DNA of 56,736 nucleotides from CBFIHN01 sp965662575. Lineage in GTDB: Bacteria > Pseudomonadota > Gammaproteobacteria > Francisellales > CACEW01. The position numbers and the translations under genes are program-made. The stretch lies in contig CBFIHN010000005.1 in NCBI GenBank assembly GCA_965662575.1, positions 1-56,736 of the forward strand. Reading direction: 5' to 3'. The notes under the pieces were generated by a model. It saw only the letters and a program-made list of their open reading frames with translations. It was not told the DNA's origin and did no database searches. How positions within the stretch are numbered: position 1 is the first letter of the stretch; each line of letters opens with the position of its first letter. Below are positions 7,901 to 15,670 of this stretch, one piece after another.

Positions 7901-9322
7901 TTCTTTTTGCTTTTCACTGAGGACAGGGGAAGATTTAATACAGCTGATAAATTCGAATAAATCATTTAAAAAAACTTCATTTGTACGATTAGAGCGTAAT
8001 CGTTCTGCCAGTTCTAATGTAAAGGAAAACAACTGATAAAAAGTCATTTTTTCTAGCTGGTTGCCATCATTTGCGATCTTGCCAGTAAACAAGAAAGAAT
8101 CAATCATGTCCTGACGATTTTTTTGACAGTGTTCAGCATGTGCCATGTTTTGTAAATAAGCGTTTAAATAACTAGAACTATAAATATCAGTATTCATTAT
8201 GTTGAGAAATTCTATTTTCTTAGGGTGAATATCGCTCAATTCTTTTATTAGGTGATCGATTTTTTGATGACAGTTGACTGATAGATTCTCTAATTTCTCG
8301 GGTAGTTGTTGCTTGGTTTTTGCCTCCTTATATTCTTCGATTATTGTATCAATATGTTGTTGTACGCCATCAAATAAATTTTTCATTTCTTCATTGTTGG
8401 TTGTATTGTAATATTCTTTATGGCTCTCGAAAACAGCCTTTACTTCCTGGTGAATATTCTCGATCTGTTCAGTCGTTAAATTGTCCCCCTTATCCAAAAG
8501 ACTAGTAGTCAAAGTCATTGCTGTCGTTAGCAGTAGGGATATCCTATTTTTTTCTTCGTGAGTGAGCTTTCTGCCCTTGTTATCAAATAAAGAGATGGGC
8601 GCAATAATATTGGTCCAGTTAGTTAAATTATGATTTCTGCGTAATTGAATAAGCTGTTCATAATATTTCTCGAGCCGCTGATTGAGTGATTGCTCATAGT
8701 ATGCCTTGGTGGCTTTTTTGTGTCCTGTCTGGTCGTTTTCATTAAGTTTTTTTTTGAGGTATGAAAGATAAAAGGCTTCACTATGAAGCTGATTAATCAG
8801 TTCCTTTTTATAACTATCCAGTTCATCACCTTCTAGTAGCTTATGGGTTCTAAATAATTGTTCCATTTTGAGATAAAAAGTGGCATAGATGCCAGACTGA
8901 TCAATATGGCATAAGGGGATGGGAAGATGGCTTGCCTCTTCTGTTAGAGATAGCCTTTTTAGGCATAACTCGTTCTTTCCTGTGTCAAAAGTCAATGCAG
9001 GCATTTCAATATTCAACATTTTTTTAGGAAGATCATAGGTGTACTTAATTGTATTTTGCTCTAAACCTGCAATAGAATTATCGGTTAAAAAATCAATGTT
9101 ATCTGTATATTTGGGCTCCTGGCTTGACTCACTCCCTTCACATAAACCCAACTTTTTTGCTAAATTAGAGATAGCGTCAATGGTAGAGGGTTTCTTTATA
9201 TCTTGTTTTTTTTGGTCTTCCTTAGTATTATCCTTTAGTTTATTTTCGGACAATTCCTTAGGTACCGAACTGGAACTGGGGTTTTTTCTGTTTTTTATAT
9301 AAGCCCTATAGTTTTTTCTCAT
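4967..9322 (-). CDS. Giant protein of unknown function (1451 residues), effector-like
   Basis: I do not recognise this gene. It encodes a soluble, Lys/Asn/Gln/Glu-rich protein without signal peptide or membrane segments. The first 60 residues are basic and Ser/Lys-rich, residues 160-770 are mostly predicted helix with coiled-coil character (KLNENDQTGHKKATKAYYEQ region), and about residues 800-910 form a block rich in Trp, Tyr and His (RWQWRPFSAHRFWYRISAYH). Helical segments return to about residue 1380, and the last 70 residues are Ser/Thr-rich and acidic. AAGGAG lies 8 nt before the ATG. It is monocistronic, starts divergently from nothing close, and its 3' end abuts the MITE. Size, composition and isolation resemble secreted effectors of intracellular gamma-proteobacteria, but no secretion signal or catalytic motif is identified. 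Confidence 0.8.
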   Translation of the reverse strand: MRKNYRAYIKNRKNPSSSSVPKELSENKLKDNTKEDQKKQDIKKPSTIDAISNLAKKLGLCEGSESSQEPKYTDNIDFLTDNSIAGLEQNTIKYTYDLPKKMLNIEMPALTFDTGKNELCLKRLSLTEEASHLPIPLCHIDQSGIYATFYLKMEQLFRTHKLLEGDELDSYKKELINQLHSEAFYLSYLKKKLNENDQTGHKKATKAYYEQSLNQRLEKYYEQLIQLRRNHNLTNWTNIIAPISLFDNKGRKLTHEEKNRISLLLTTAMTLTTSLLDKGDNLTTEQIENIHQEVKAVFESHKEYYNTTNNEEMKNLFDGVQQHIDTIIEEYKEAKTKQQLPEKLENLSVNCHQKIDHLIKELSDIHPKKIEFLNIMNTDIYSSSYLNAYLQNMAHAEHCQKNRQDMIDSFLFTGKIANDGNQLEKMTFYQLFSFTLELAERLRSNRTNEVFLNDLFEFISCIKSSPVLSEKQKEIIDYAQTFHRLAATLDWLKHFSAYIGQKKMQEKKDLFIEIYEHALGDLKKIESSRQKIQGYMKIASEFPNDHNLIDNSFNEMIGTLEEIKSNHSLLAKTKPYVDNDKHKERLQAILAILDNQKKDSTPSQNSTRLNNRSIKNSDAETPITKINLNNLDLNQTNDDNIVNDILNRAASKNKNEVKDDWLHLKAILNRHDIKIQTCLFELQQKAKNNQNLDHEIFSGLLPDDEDFKDYLKNAYNRICNHKEKNYYFWQGLADELNHYLNRRKIKQQKAKPYQSDQPSTIKTLAEVYHGIKNKRNYYKKNNTHYTHINQFIHSNNGLGLQLNDDHNRWQWRPFSAHRFWYRISAYHMKGLELESQEIGEKTVFNLHKYDSHQRPFISAFYKQISGTNIWNETGLNSYFAPCVAYEQLGWLRPLLKWLGLGSHQKKTTAKGVSYSWSSYENGQDPLWVEQHKYFETAIGKLGITNPISAETLKNALDFTSRQSDMIGKINLTATLFKFITDLANILKSDKDLENIEKKINTLTWAIDDLKKVFCNNSAQDQNFYGLLDQTEKLLEELSIHHQLQQQKKTVHNTFKDINKTTNIFNQKLLRLLTEESAFGTRSNVIPDKATTKADVDKNSYELLLKKQDIYNNSENNIAIQIYKNYNENADKTQWIENISQQKNLFDSSIASPRQTVVLRALILQELVKTHCQLIASNGEHWLMIDQGHDLSQALIDQIQVDYENIADTLGKLGTNKSLDGLKKSLKVELNRVNYLNDAAKEKLKHRGNQRRSEHHRTFKQLCLIYQQLDNSVNKSNNSGALDTVLAEITALEESINNGSLIADKPEAQHKAILDVASRHVNSKERKNFYHYYHQWIDTLPPAVIVYFYLKDDKKINQSNLKESLRKLYGGQLDEKLSALLDDVELSEDNIDNINTRIKRNVEFIASGGKQEPNLYSSTTISSWQSQSTTTVNESSDDAEPTCPQQIGSLAT

Positions 9323-9489
9323 AACGACAACTCCTTGTCAATTCTTTCCTTTGTCTCAAAACCCATAGTAGTTGAGCAATGTGCTCTAAACAATATAAAA
9401 TTTTCTTAAGGCTATTGGTAGAGTGATATCATTACTCGGAGTTTTGCACTTGATATAAAAACCCTGATCCCATGCGATGGTGTAGATCC

Positions 9490-10671
9490 TTATCCTTGGA
9501 AGATGGCAAATCCCAGTAAGCCCAGAGAAGCTAACAACATAATGCTTGTTGTGATCACCCCGCCAGGGACACGATAGGGTGCGCCTATGGCGAATGACTG
9601 TGCGCGACCACGAATAACCATGAGCGTTGGCATCAGCATAAGAATAACCACGACAAAAATGCCCGCATAACGAATTGCGGTGATGAAAATATAAGGATTA
9701 AATAGGATAATAAATAAGGGTGGTAAAAAAGTTAGCGCATAAATCAGGGTTTTATTCCAACCCAATTTTTGCTTATTTAAGCCATTGGCAATGAAATCAG
9801 ATAAAGACAATGAGACAGCTAAAAATGCTGTCAGCAAGCAAATGGTTGTAAAAATATGTGTTAGCGTGATGATCCATGGATTACCTGCTTCAGATAATCC
9901 TGCATTGAGCTGACTGACCACTTGTCCATTATTTGCCATGGCCAGAAGCTGTTCTTTCGGCATGGTACCTTGAACAATATAGTCCCATAGAATGAAACAA
10001 ACTAGTGGGATAAAGCTGCCAATTAATACAACTAGGCGCAATTTTTTGACATCGCCTTGCAAATAGGTTCGTAGCGAGGGAATAATAATGGCGTAGCCAA
10101 AAGAAAAAATTGCCGGCATGATCGCCATGGTGATGGCAGTGAGAGTGCCAGAGGGTAAATTGTTAACATGAACAGCAGGGATTAGGATGATCACTAATAG
10201 CATATAAATACTCATCTTTGCAGTCATCAATGCGCGGTTAGTATGGTCAATTAGGCGGATGCCGTGCCAGACAAAGGTGCCAAGCACGGCAACAAAAAGG
10301 ATTGTGCTTAGCCAATCGGGTGCTGAAATGTGCAGTGATTGCCAAATGCTGTTAACGAGATCTGTGCCACCAGAGACATAGGCGCATAAGATACAATAGA
10401 GCATCAACAAATAAAAAAACCACATGAGCATTTGTCCAGGTAACCCCAGTGTTTTTTTTGCCATCGACATGAGATTAGCTCCATCAGGGAACCAAAGACA
10501 CACTTCAAGAATAAATAATGCGCCTAGCGTACTAACCAGCCAAATGACACAAAGCATTAAGCTTGAGTACCAAAATCCACTCGCTGCGGTGACAACAGGT
10601 AGCGATAGTAGGCCACCACCAATTGACATGGCGACAATTAATAAAATACTGCCAATAACGCGAGAATTCAT
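9490..10671 (-). CDS. Aromatic amino acid permease (TyrP/Mtr-like, HAAAP family)
   Basis: This 393-residue inner-membrane protein has about eleven hydrophobic segments. The N-terminus SILLIVAMSIGGGLLSLPV is the unwound first helix typical of the hydroxy/aromatic amino acid permease family (TyrP, Mtr, TnaB; about 400-415 residues), which use proton symport. Substrate choice between Tyr, Trp and another amino acid cannot be read from sequence. It is last in a minus-strand run cfa-EVE-MFS-permease, 12 bp behind the MFS gene, so it is probably co-transcribed. In an auxotrophic host-adapted bacterium it would import amino acids; that is inference. Confidence 0.85.
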   Translation of the reverse strand: MNSRVIGSILLIVAMSIGGGLLSLPVVTAASGFWYSSLMLCVIWLVSTLGALFILEVCLWFPDGANLMSMAKKTLGLPGQMLMWFFYLLMLYCILCAYVSGGTDLVNSIWQSLHISAPDWLSTILFVAVLGTFVWHGIRLIDHTNRALMTAKMSIYMLLVIILIPAVHVNNLPSGTLTAITMAIMPAIFSFGYAIIIPSLRTYLQGDVKKLRLVVLIGSFIPLVCFILWDYIVQGTMPKEQLLAMANNGQVVSQLNAGLSEAGNPWIITLTHIFTTICLLTAFLAVSLSLSDFIANGLNKQKLGWNKTLIYALTFLPPLFIILFNPYIFITAIRYAGIFVVVILMLMPTLMVIRGRAQSFAIGAPYRVPGGVITTSIMLLASLGLLGFAIFQG

Positions 10672-10683
10672 CTTATATTTTCC

Positions 10684-11892
10684 TCAGGCTTTTTGCCCTG
10701 TCTGTGACGGTCTTGTCCCGGTCACAATAGTCGGTGTTACCATTTTTTTGCTGAGCATCACACAGAGGTATAACACAATGGCTATCAGCATAAATAGGGC
10801 GCTGATGGCAATTAAAGTGGGAAAGCCAAATTGGTCTTCAACATAGCTAGAGTAGAATTGTCCAACGAACGTGCCAACGCCTGAGCAGGCGATAAAAAAG
10901 CTGACCAGGCGAGGTGATGGGCGTTCTAGCAGTAGTGAACCATAAGAAATACTTGACGAATAAACCGTAGAACAGCCCAAGCCGAGAATGGCGCTGAGTA
11001 TATAAATGCTGAATACACTCATATTGAGGTAAATGGCAAAGTAGGCAATGCAGACAACAACCATGGATAAAACAACGTATTTCTGCACAGCGATTTTTTT
11101 TACAACAAAACTGGATAGGTAACAGCCTATACCATAAAACAGCCAAAATAGGGTAACTGACCAAGTTGCGGCTGAGACTGGTACGTGAATTTTCAGCAAA
11201 TAGGGTTGTAGCCAGTAGGTAAAACCGACATAGGAAATAAAATAACAAATGACGGCTAATGCAATAAAGTAGGTGCTGATACGCCACTTGGAGTATGAGA
11301 TTTTTTTGCCACTGGCGGTGTCATGTTCTAAATTTGGGAAGGTAGTTATGCTGGTTAAAATAATAATCAGAGCCCATAAAGCAATGACTAATGCGTATAA
11401 GTCCCACCAAGTCCAATCGGCTTGTAAGAGGTAGCCAGCCATAAAAGGGAAACAGAATGAGCCGATGCTGAAAAATAAGTCTAGGCGGTTAAGTCGTGAT
11501 GAGCGTTGTTCTTTATCAAAAGCATGGACAATGACATAATTTGGAATAGTTGTTGTTGCGCCAAACACCATGCCTAATATAATGACGATTGGTATAAGTG
11601 CTGGCATCGTGTCAGTGAAGCGCATCATTACTAGGCAAATGAAATAAATAGCACAAACAGCATAAATTTCAGTTTTGAGGCGAATATATTTAATGATAAA
11701 GCCATTGAGATACTGAATAATCAGCATGCCGAGCATAAAAAAAGAAAATACATAGCCAGTATAAGCGAGACTGGCATGCAGTAGCTCTGAGGCATTACTC
11801 TTCACAACAAAAGGCAGGATAACAGCAACACCCGTAATTAAGGTGAGTAGATAAGCAATAACGGTGAGTTTCTTTAAATTTGATCCCAGCAT
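10684..11892 (-). CDS. MFS transporter, TsgA-like
   Basis: The protein has 402 residues and twelve hydrophobic segments in two six-helix halves. The spacing of blocks such as FGATTTIPNYVIVHAF, RSSRLNRLDLFFSIGSFCFP and RPSPRLVSFFIACSGVGTFV follows E. coli TsgA (YhfC, 393 residues), an MFS protein of unknown substrate. It begins 5 bp after the EVE gene and ends 12 bp before the amino acid permease, an operon-like arrangement. A substrate cannot be assigned; its place beside a permease fits nutrient uptake or efflux. Confidence 0.8.
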   Translation of the reverse strand: MLGSNLKKLTVIAYLLTLITGVAVILPFVVKSNASELLHASLAYTGYVFSFFMLGMLIIQYLNGFIIKYIRLKTEIYAVCAIYFICLVMMRFTDTMPALIPIVIILGMVFGATTTIPNYVIVHAFDKEQRSSRLNRLDLFFSIGSFCFPFMAGYLLQADWTWWDLYALVIALWALIIILTSITTFPNLEHDTASGKKISYSKWRISTYFIALAVICYFISYVGFTYWLQPYLLKIHVPVSAATWSVTLFWLFYGIGCYLSSFVVKKIAVQKYVVLSMVVVCIAYFAIYLNMSVFSIYILSAILGLGCSTVYSSSISYGSLLLERPSPRLVSFFIACSGVGTFVGQFYSSYVEDQFGFPTLIAISALFMLIAIVLYLCVMLSKKMVTPTIVTGTRPSQTGQKA

Positions 11893-11897
11893 GCAGG

Positions 11898-12374
11898 CTA
11901 ACTATTTGATTCTGATGTGGTTAAGCGCAGGATAATTGACCACTGTTCTGGGGTGATGGGCATAATCGATAAGCGGTTACCTTTGCGTAATAGCGCTAAA
12001 TCTTCTAATCCTGGAGTGAGTCGGAGTTTCTCTAAACTAATTAATTGATGGAACTTGTCAACAAATTTCACGGCTACTTGAAACCAGCGTGGGTTGTCGA
12101 TGCTGGCTTTGGGATCGTAGTATTTGCTTTCAGGGTCGAGAGCTGTCATATCTGGGTGGCTTTCTTGAACCACTTCCATGATGCCGATAATACCTGGTGG
12201 GTGACAGTTGGAGTGGTAGAAAAAGACACGGTCCCCCAATTTCATTTGATCGCGCATCATATTGCGTGCTTGGTAATTACGTACGCCGTCCCAGCCATCG
12301 GTTTGATTTGGGCATGCAATTAAATGATCAATGCCAAAAGTGCTGGGTTCTGATTTCATCAGCCAATAATTCAT
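11898..12374 (-). CDS. EVE-domain protein
   Basis: This protein of about 158 residues is a single EVE domain (PUA-like fold; thymocyte nuclear protein 1 / YTH-related). The start NYWLMKSEPSTFGID, WDGVRNYQARNMMRD, GDRVFFYHSN and the GIIGIMEV strand are signature blocks. EVE domains bind modified bases in DNA or RNA through an aromatic cage. The ATG at 12374 is preferred over the one at 12380 because GAGG lies 8 nt upstream of it. It overlaps or abuts the cfa stop (12380-12382), so it is translationally coupled to cfa; E. coli lacks this pairing. Confidence 0.9.
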   Translation of the reverse strand: MNYWLMKSEPSTFGIDHLIACPNQTDGWDGVRNYQARNMMRDQMKLGDRVFFYHSNCHPPGIIGIMEVVQESHPDMTALDPESKYYDPKASIDNPRWFQVAVKFVDKFHQLISLEKLRLTPGLEDLALLRKGNRLSIMPITPEQWSIILRLTTSESNS

Positions 12375-12379
12375 CGCCA

Positions 12380-13510
12380 TTACCTCACAGACTCATAGCC
12401 ACCTGCTATGCCATCTTTAGAGAGTACAATTTGCCAAAGGCCGGCATCACGAGCACGAAACATACCAGCACATGATAGCAAATAGTATACCCACATACGG
12501 TAGAATCGTTGATTGTAGCGGTCTTTCAGTTTGTCCCAATGAGTCACAAAATTTTGATGCCAAGCCATTAACGTTTTGTCATAATACGCGCCAAAGTTGT
12601 GCCAATCTTCCATGACAAAGATATTTTCTATTGCTGAGCCCAGTTGTTGAATTGAGGGTAACATCCCATTAGGGAAAATATACTTGCGGGTCCAAGGTTC
12701 GCAGGTGGTGGTCGAAATATTGCCGCCGATCGTATGCAATAAAAATAAACCGTCAGGTTTGAGGCTTTCGCTCACGATTTGGAGCCATTGGCGGTAGTTT
12801 TTATAGCCAATATGTTCACACATTCCGATGCTGACAGCTTTGTCAAATAACTCCCCACGGGGGTTGAATATTTGTTTATCTCGGTAGTCACATAAGTGGA
12901 ATGTTACCGGTAGCTCTTTGCAGCGTTCTTTAGCATAGGCAACTTGTTCTTTAGAGATGTTGATTGACACCAGTTCGCAGTCATAATGTTTCGTTGCATA
13001 CTCAGCAAAACCGCCCCAACCACAACCCATTTCTAGCACTCGGTCGCCTTTTTTTATTCCCAGTTTGCGGCAAATTAAATCATGTTTTTGATCTTGAGCG
13101 GTGTCTAAATCTTCTGTGCCTTTGAAGTAGGCACAGGTATAGCTCATCGTGCGGCCCAGCATGTAATTGTATAAGGTATTGTCTAGATTGTAATGTGTAT
13201 CAGCCACTTGCACTGAGCGTGCGCGTGATTGTAGATTGAATAGTCGTGACATTAAGGTGATCAAGGCAAGTTTGGCGTCACCTTTCACTTTCTTCTTGAG
13301 ATCAGCCTTTAACATGTGATAAACCATATTATCGACAGATTGACTATCCCACCAGCCATCCATGTAAGCTTCGCCGAGCCCCAGTGAGGCTTCTTTTAAA
13401 AGACGTGAGTAAACGTCATGATTATGCACAGTCATATCTTGTGGGCGATCGCCGTTGATTTTAATATCCGCTAGATCTAGCAATTGTGTCACGACTTTCG
13501 ATGTCGACAT
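12380..13510 (-). CDS. cfa: Cyclopropane-fatty-acyl-phospholipid synthase
   Basis: Cfa methylenates unsaturated acyl chains of membrane phospholipids with S-adenosylmethionine, usually in late growth or acid stress. The protein has 376 residues (E. coli 382). The N-terminal lipid-binding region is followed by the SAM-binding motif RVLEMGCGWGGFAEYA near residue 165, then SINISKEQVAYAKERC and the catalytic-domain block KYIFPNGMLPSIQQL. The ATG at 13510 has AGGAG 5 nt before it; a longer start at 13531 is less likely. It leads the cfa-EVE-MFS-permease operon. Confidence 0.95.
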   Translation of the reverse strand: MSTSKVVTQLLDLADIKINGDRPQDMTVHNHDVYSRLLKEASLGLGEAYMDGWWDSQSVDNMVYHMLKADLKKKVKGDAKLALITLMSRLFNLQSRARSVQVADTHYNLDNTLYNYMLGRTMSYTCAYFKGTEDLDTAQDQKHDLICRKLGIKKGDRVLEMGCGWGGFAEYATKHYDCELVSINISKEQVAYAKERCKELPVTFHLCDYRDKQIFNPRGELFDKAVSIGMCEHIGYKNYRQWLQIVSESLKPDGLFLLHTIGGNISTTTCEPWTRKYIFPNGMLPSIQQLGSAIENIFVMEDWHNFGAYYDKTLMAWHQNFVTHWDKLKDRYNQRFYRMWVYYLLSCAGMFRARDAGLWQIVLSKDGIAGGYESVR

Positions 13511-13611
13511 AAAAACTCCTAAATATGGCATGAGTATTATTCTTGCTGACTATTATCGCATAACTTTGATTGTATGAGGAGTTCAGCATTGCTGCCTTAT
13601 CCACCCTTCAA

Positions 13612-14229
13612 TTAGCTAGTTTGAGTTAACTGGCAGTTGCCTACAGAAGAGAAGTTTACGCTGTAATTATTGTCGCTATTTAGGCTGTAGCTATAGTTGG
13701 TGTTGCTGTTAATAGCGGGCTGGCCTGCAATGCAGTTTAGTGGAATGTCTGTGCCATTGAGTCCTTGGTAGGAGCTGTTAGAACTAAACGGTTGAGTGGC
13801 TAGGAATAATGAATATTGCTCGCCAGTATTCAAAGAAACCGCTGGGCTTTGGCAAGAGCTAGTAATATGGGATAACGTTTCTGGCATACCATCGGTATGA
13901 ATTTCACAGGGTGTGACTGTCGGTAGTATGTCGTTATTAGCAACAACATAGACGTACAAAGACTTTGTACTGTTGTTGGTTATATTCAAGGTGCCGAGTG
14001 TGCTTGAGCTACCATCATATACCGTGCGGTTATCACTTTTCGTTGAACTATAGCTAAAGCTCAGTGGCTGCAGGGTAACGAATCGGCTCAGTAATCCTTG
14101 GTCAGGTTTTGCAGCAAGAGTCACTGTATTCGTGCTGCCATATTGTGCAATGGCTTGTGAAATAGGCTCGGCATAGCTTAGGACTGTCAATGATAAGCAG
14201 ATTGGGATGCATAATAGGGAAGGTTTCAT
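13612..14229 (-). CDS. Secreted protein of unknown function with conserved-looking cysteines
   Basis: I do not recognise the family. The 205-residue product starts with a clear signal peptide (MKPSLLCIPICLSLTVLSYA, cleavage likely after SYA). The mature part is Ser/Thr/Asn-rich, beta-strand-like, with four cysteines (CEIH, SCQSP, NCIAGQ, NCQLT) that could make two disulfides, as in small Ig-like or pilin-like secreted proteins. The ATG at 14229 overlaps the stop of the kinase gene as ATGA, so translation is coupled. A longer start at 14238 would spoil the signal peptide. Nothing links it biochemically to the kinase. Confidence 0.72.
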   Translation of the reverse strand: MKPSLLCIPICLSLTVLSYAEPISQAIAQYGSTNTVTLAAKPDQGLLSRFVTLQPLSFSYSSTKSDNRTVYDGSSSTLGTLNITNNSTKSLYVYVVANNDILPTVTPCEIHTDGMPETLSHITSSCQSPAVSLNTGEQYSLFLATQPFSSNSSYQGLNGTDIPLNCIAGQPAINSNTNYSYSLNSDNNYSVNFSSVGNCQLTQTS

Positions 14230-15335
14230 AATGACCACGTTGTTGTTTCTAATAGACGCTTATCAAGCTTAGCAAATTCTTGCTTTAATTGCTCATCAGT
14301 GAGTAGACCACTTTTGGCGTCAGGTTGTTGTACGACCGAAGCGCTATTAATCACACCGTAGCGCATGGCATTACCAATATCACGATGCTGATAATAGTGG
14401 CCGACAAAGCTAGAGCCAAAGGCATCGCCAGCTCCTAGCGTGTTTGTGGCATGAACTTTAAGACTGGGATGGAAGTAAAGGGTTTGGCTTGTGGCAACAT
14501 AAACACCAGCGCTGCCGTCGGTGACAACAACGACTGTCGGGCCTTTGTTGAGGACATGACGGAAGAATTGACGTAGAGTAAAACCAATATTTTCAACCAC
14601 CACCGTTGAGTCGATGAGCTTATTACATGCATTTTGCCTGGATGCTTGCTGTTGCAATTTTTCCCGCAATAATTCATTAGTTTGCAGTAACGATGACATG
14701 AACTGCTTTGCTTCTTCGTAATTTAGGATCAGCGTGTCAATATCATGAAGGGCATTTTTTAAAAAACCACTGCCCAACTTTAACTGACTAATACCTGGGT
14801 TGACGGCTAGTGGAACCTGGTGGTTTTGACAGGCTTTGGCAATATCAGGCATTTGTTTGGCTGCCGCTTTGCTGAGTGAGGTGACATAACAAAAGCTAGA
14901 CCCTTTGAGCTGCTGTTGCGGGATGTTGTCAGCATTTAACCCAGCATTGGCACCACGATAGGCAAAAACAGTGCGATCGCCACTCAAGGATGGTACAACG
15001 AAAGAGCTGGCTGTTCCTATATCGACATCGCGCTTGATGTAATCGGTTTTTAGGCCAAAACTTTGTAACTCTCTAATCAGTAGGTCTCCATTAGCATCCT
15101 GTCCAATGCGACAAAACAAATGGGTTTCGTAGCCTTGCTTTTTTAACGATACCGCTGCGTTCGTTGCGCCACCACCAGTAAATACATGTTGCTCAAGCAC
15201 TTCAATCTTTCGTCCCTCTTCCAGTAGGAGGTAGGCTTGCTCAAAACCTTGGCGTTGATGCACTAAGGTCTCCATATCTTCATAGCGAATGATGTTGTCA
15301 ACAGTTGCGCCACCGATGATAAAAGCTTTGCTCAT
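14226..15335 (-). CDS. PfkB-family sugar/nucleoside kinase
   Basis: This 369-residue ribokinase-superfamily protein phosphorylates an unknown sugar or nucleoside with ATP. The first signature is in GGGATNAAVSLKKQG, and the second, with the catalytic Asp and anion hole, is NTLGAGDAFGSSF near residue 295. It is longer than typical RbsK (about 310) because of an insertion around residues 210-250. The start has no good Shine-Dalgarno sequence (TTCCTC before ATG). Its stop overlaps the start of the secreted-protein gene. No sugar transporter is adjacent to define the substrate. Confidence 0.85.
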   Translation of the reverse strand: MSKAFIIGGATVDNIIRYEDMETLVHQRQGFEQAYLLLEEGRKIEVLEQHVFTGGGATNAAVSLKKQGYETHLFCRIGQDANGDLLIRELQSFGLKTDYIKRDVDIGTASSFVVPSLSGDRTVFAYRGANAGLNADNIPQQQLKGSSFCYVTSLSKAAAKQMPDIAKACQNHQVPLAVNPGISQLKLGSGFLKNALHDIDTLILNYEEAKQFMSSLLQTNELLREKLQQQASRQNACNKLIDSTVVVENIGFTLRQFFRHVLNKGPTVVVVTDGSAGVYVATSQTLYFHPSLKVHATNTLGAGDAFGSSFVGHYYQHRDIGNAMRYGVINSASVVQQPDAKSGLLTDEQLKQEFAKLDKRLLETTTWSL

Positions 15336-15436
15336 GAGGAATTTAGTGAATTTTTTAAAAGTATATCAGCCAGTTTAGTTGTGCGTAAAGTAAGTTGTGG
15401 GTCATCCTGTGGTCGTTGGTACGTTAATTTTTATTC

Positions 15437-15579
15437 ACTCACCTTACGCAGTAGTCGTCTTTTTGCTTATTTCTGCGTTGCTTTAACGCCTGCGGTGCTC
15501 AAGTACTAGTTGTACGATCCGCTCCTCGTCGTTAAAGCGCCTAAAACTAAGCAAAAATACTTGACTGCGTAAGGTGAGT
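15437..15579. repeat. 143-bp imperfect palindrome (long intergenic inverted repeat)
   Basis: Arms pair in three blocks: 15437-15452 with 15564-15579 (16 bp perfect, ACTCACCTTACGCAGT), 15460-15469 with 15548-15557 (10 bp, TTTTTGCTTA) and 15480-15488 with 15530-15538 (9 bp, GCTTTAACG). The centre carries AAGTACTAGTTGTACG. It lies between the divergently transcribed pfkB and mtaD genes and could form a cruciform or a long RNA hairpin. The outer arm plus internal block layout looks like a dispersed intergenic element rather than a terminator. The flanks, 15336-15436 and 15580-15670, hold nothing else I recognise. Confidence 0.85.
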
Positions 15580-15670
15580 TATTCAGGAAAAGTGTTAAGG
15601 TGAAAGTTCTGTTAGTTTGCGCTACTTTTTGCTACAGTGCCTCAAATTTTATGTCGATGGAACGCCTCCG

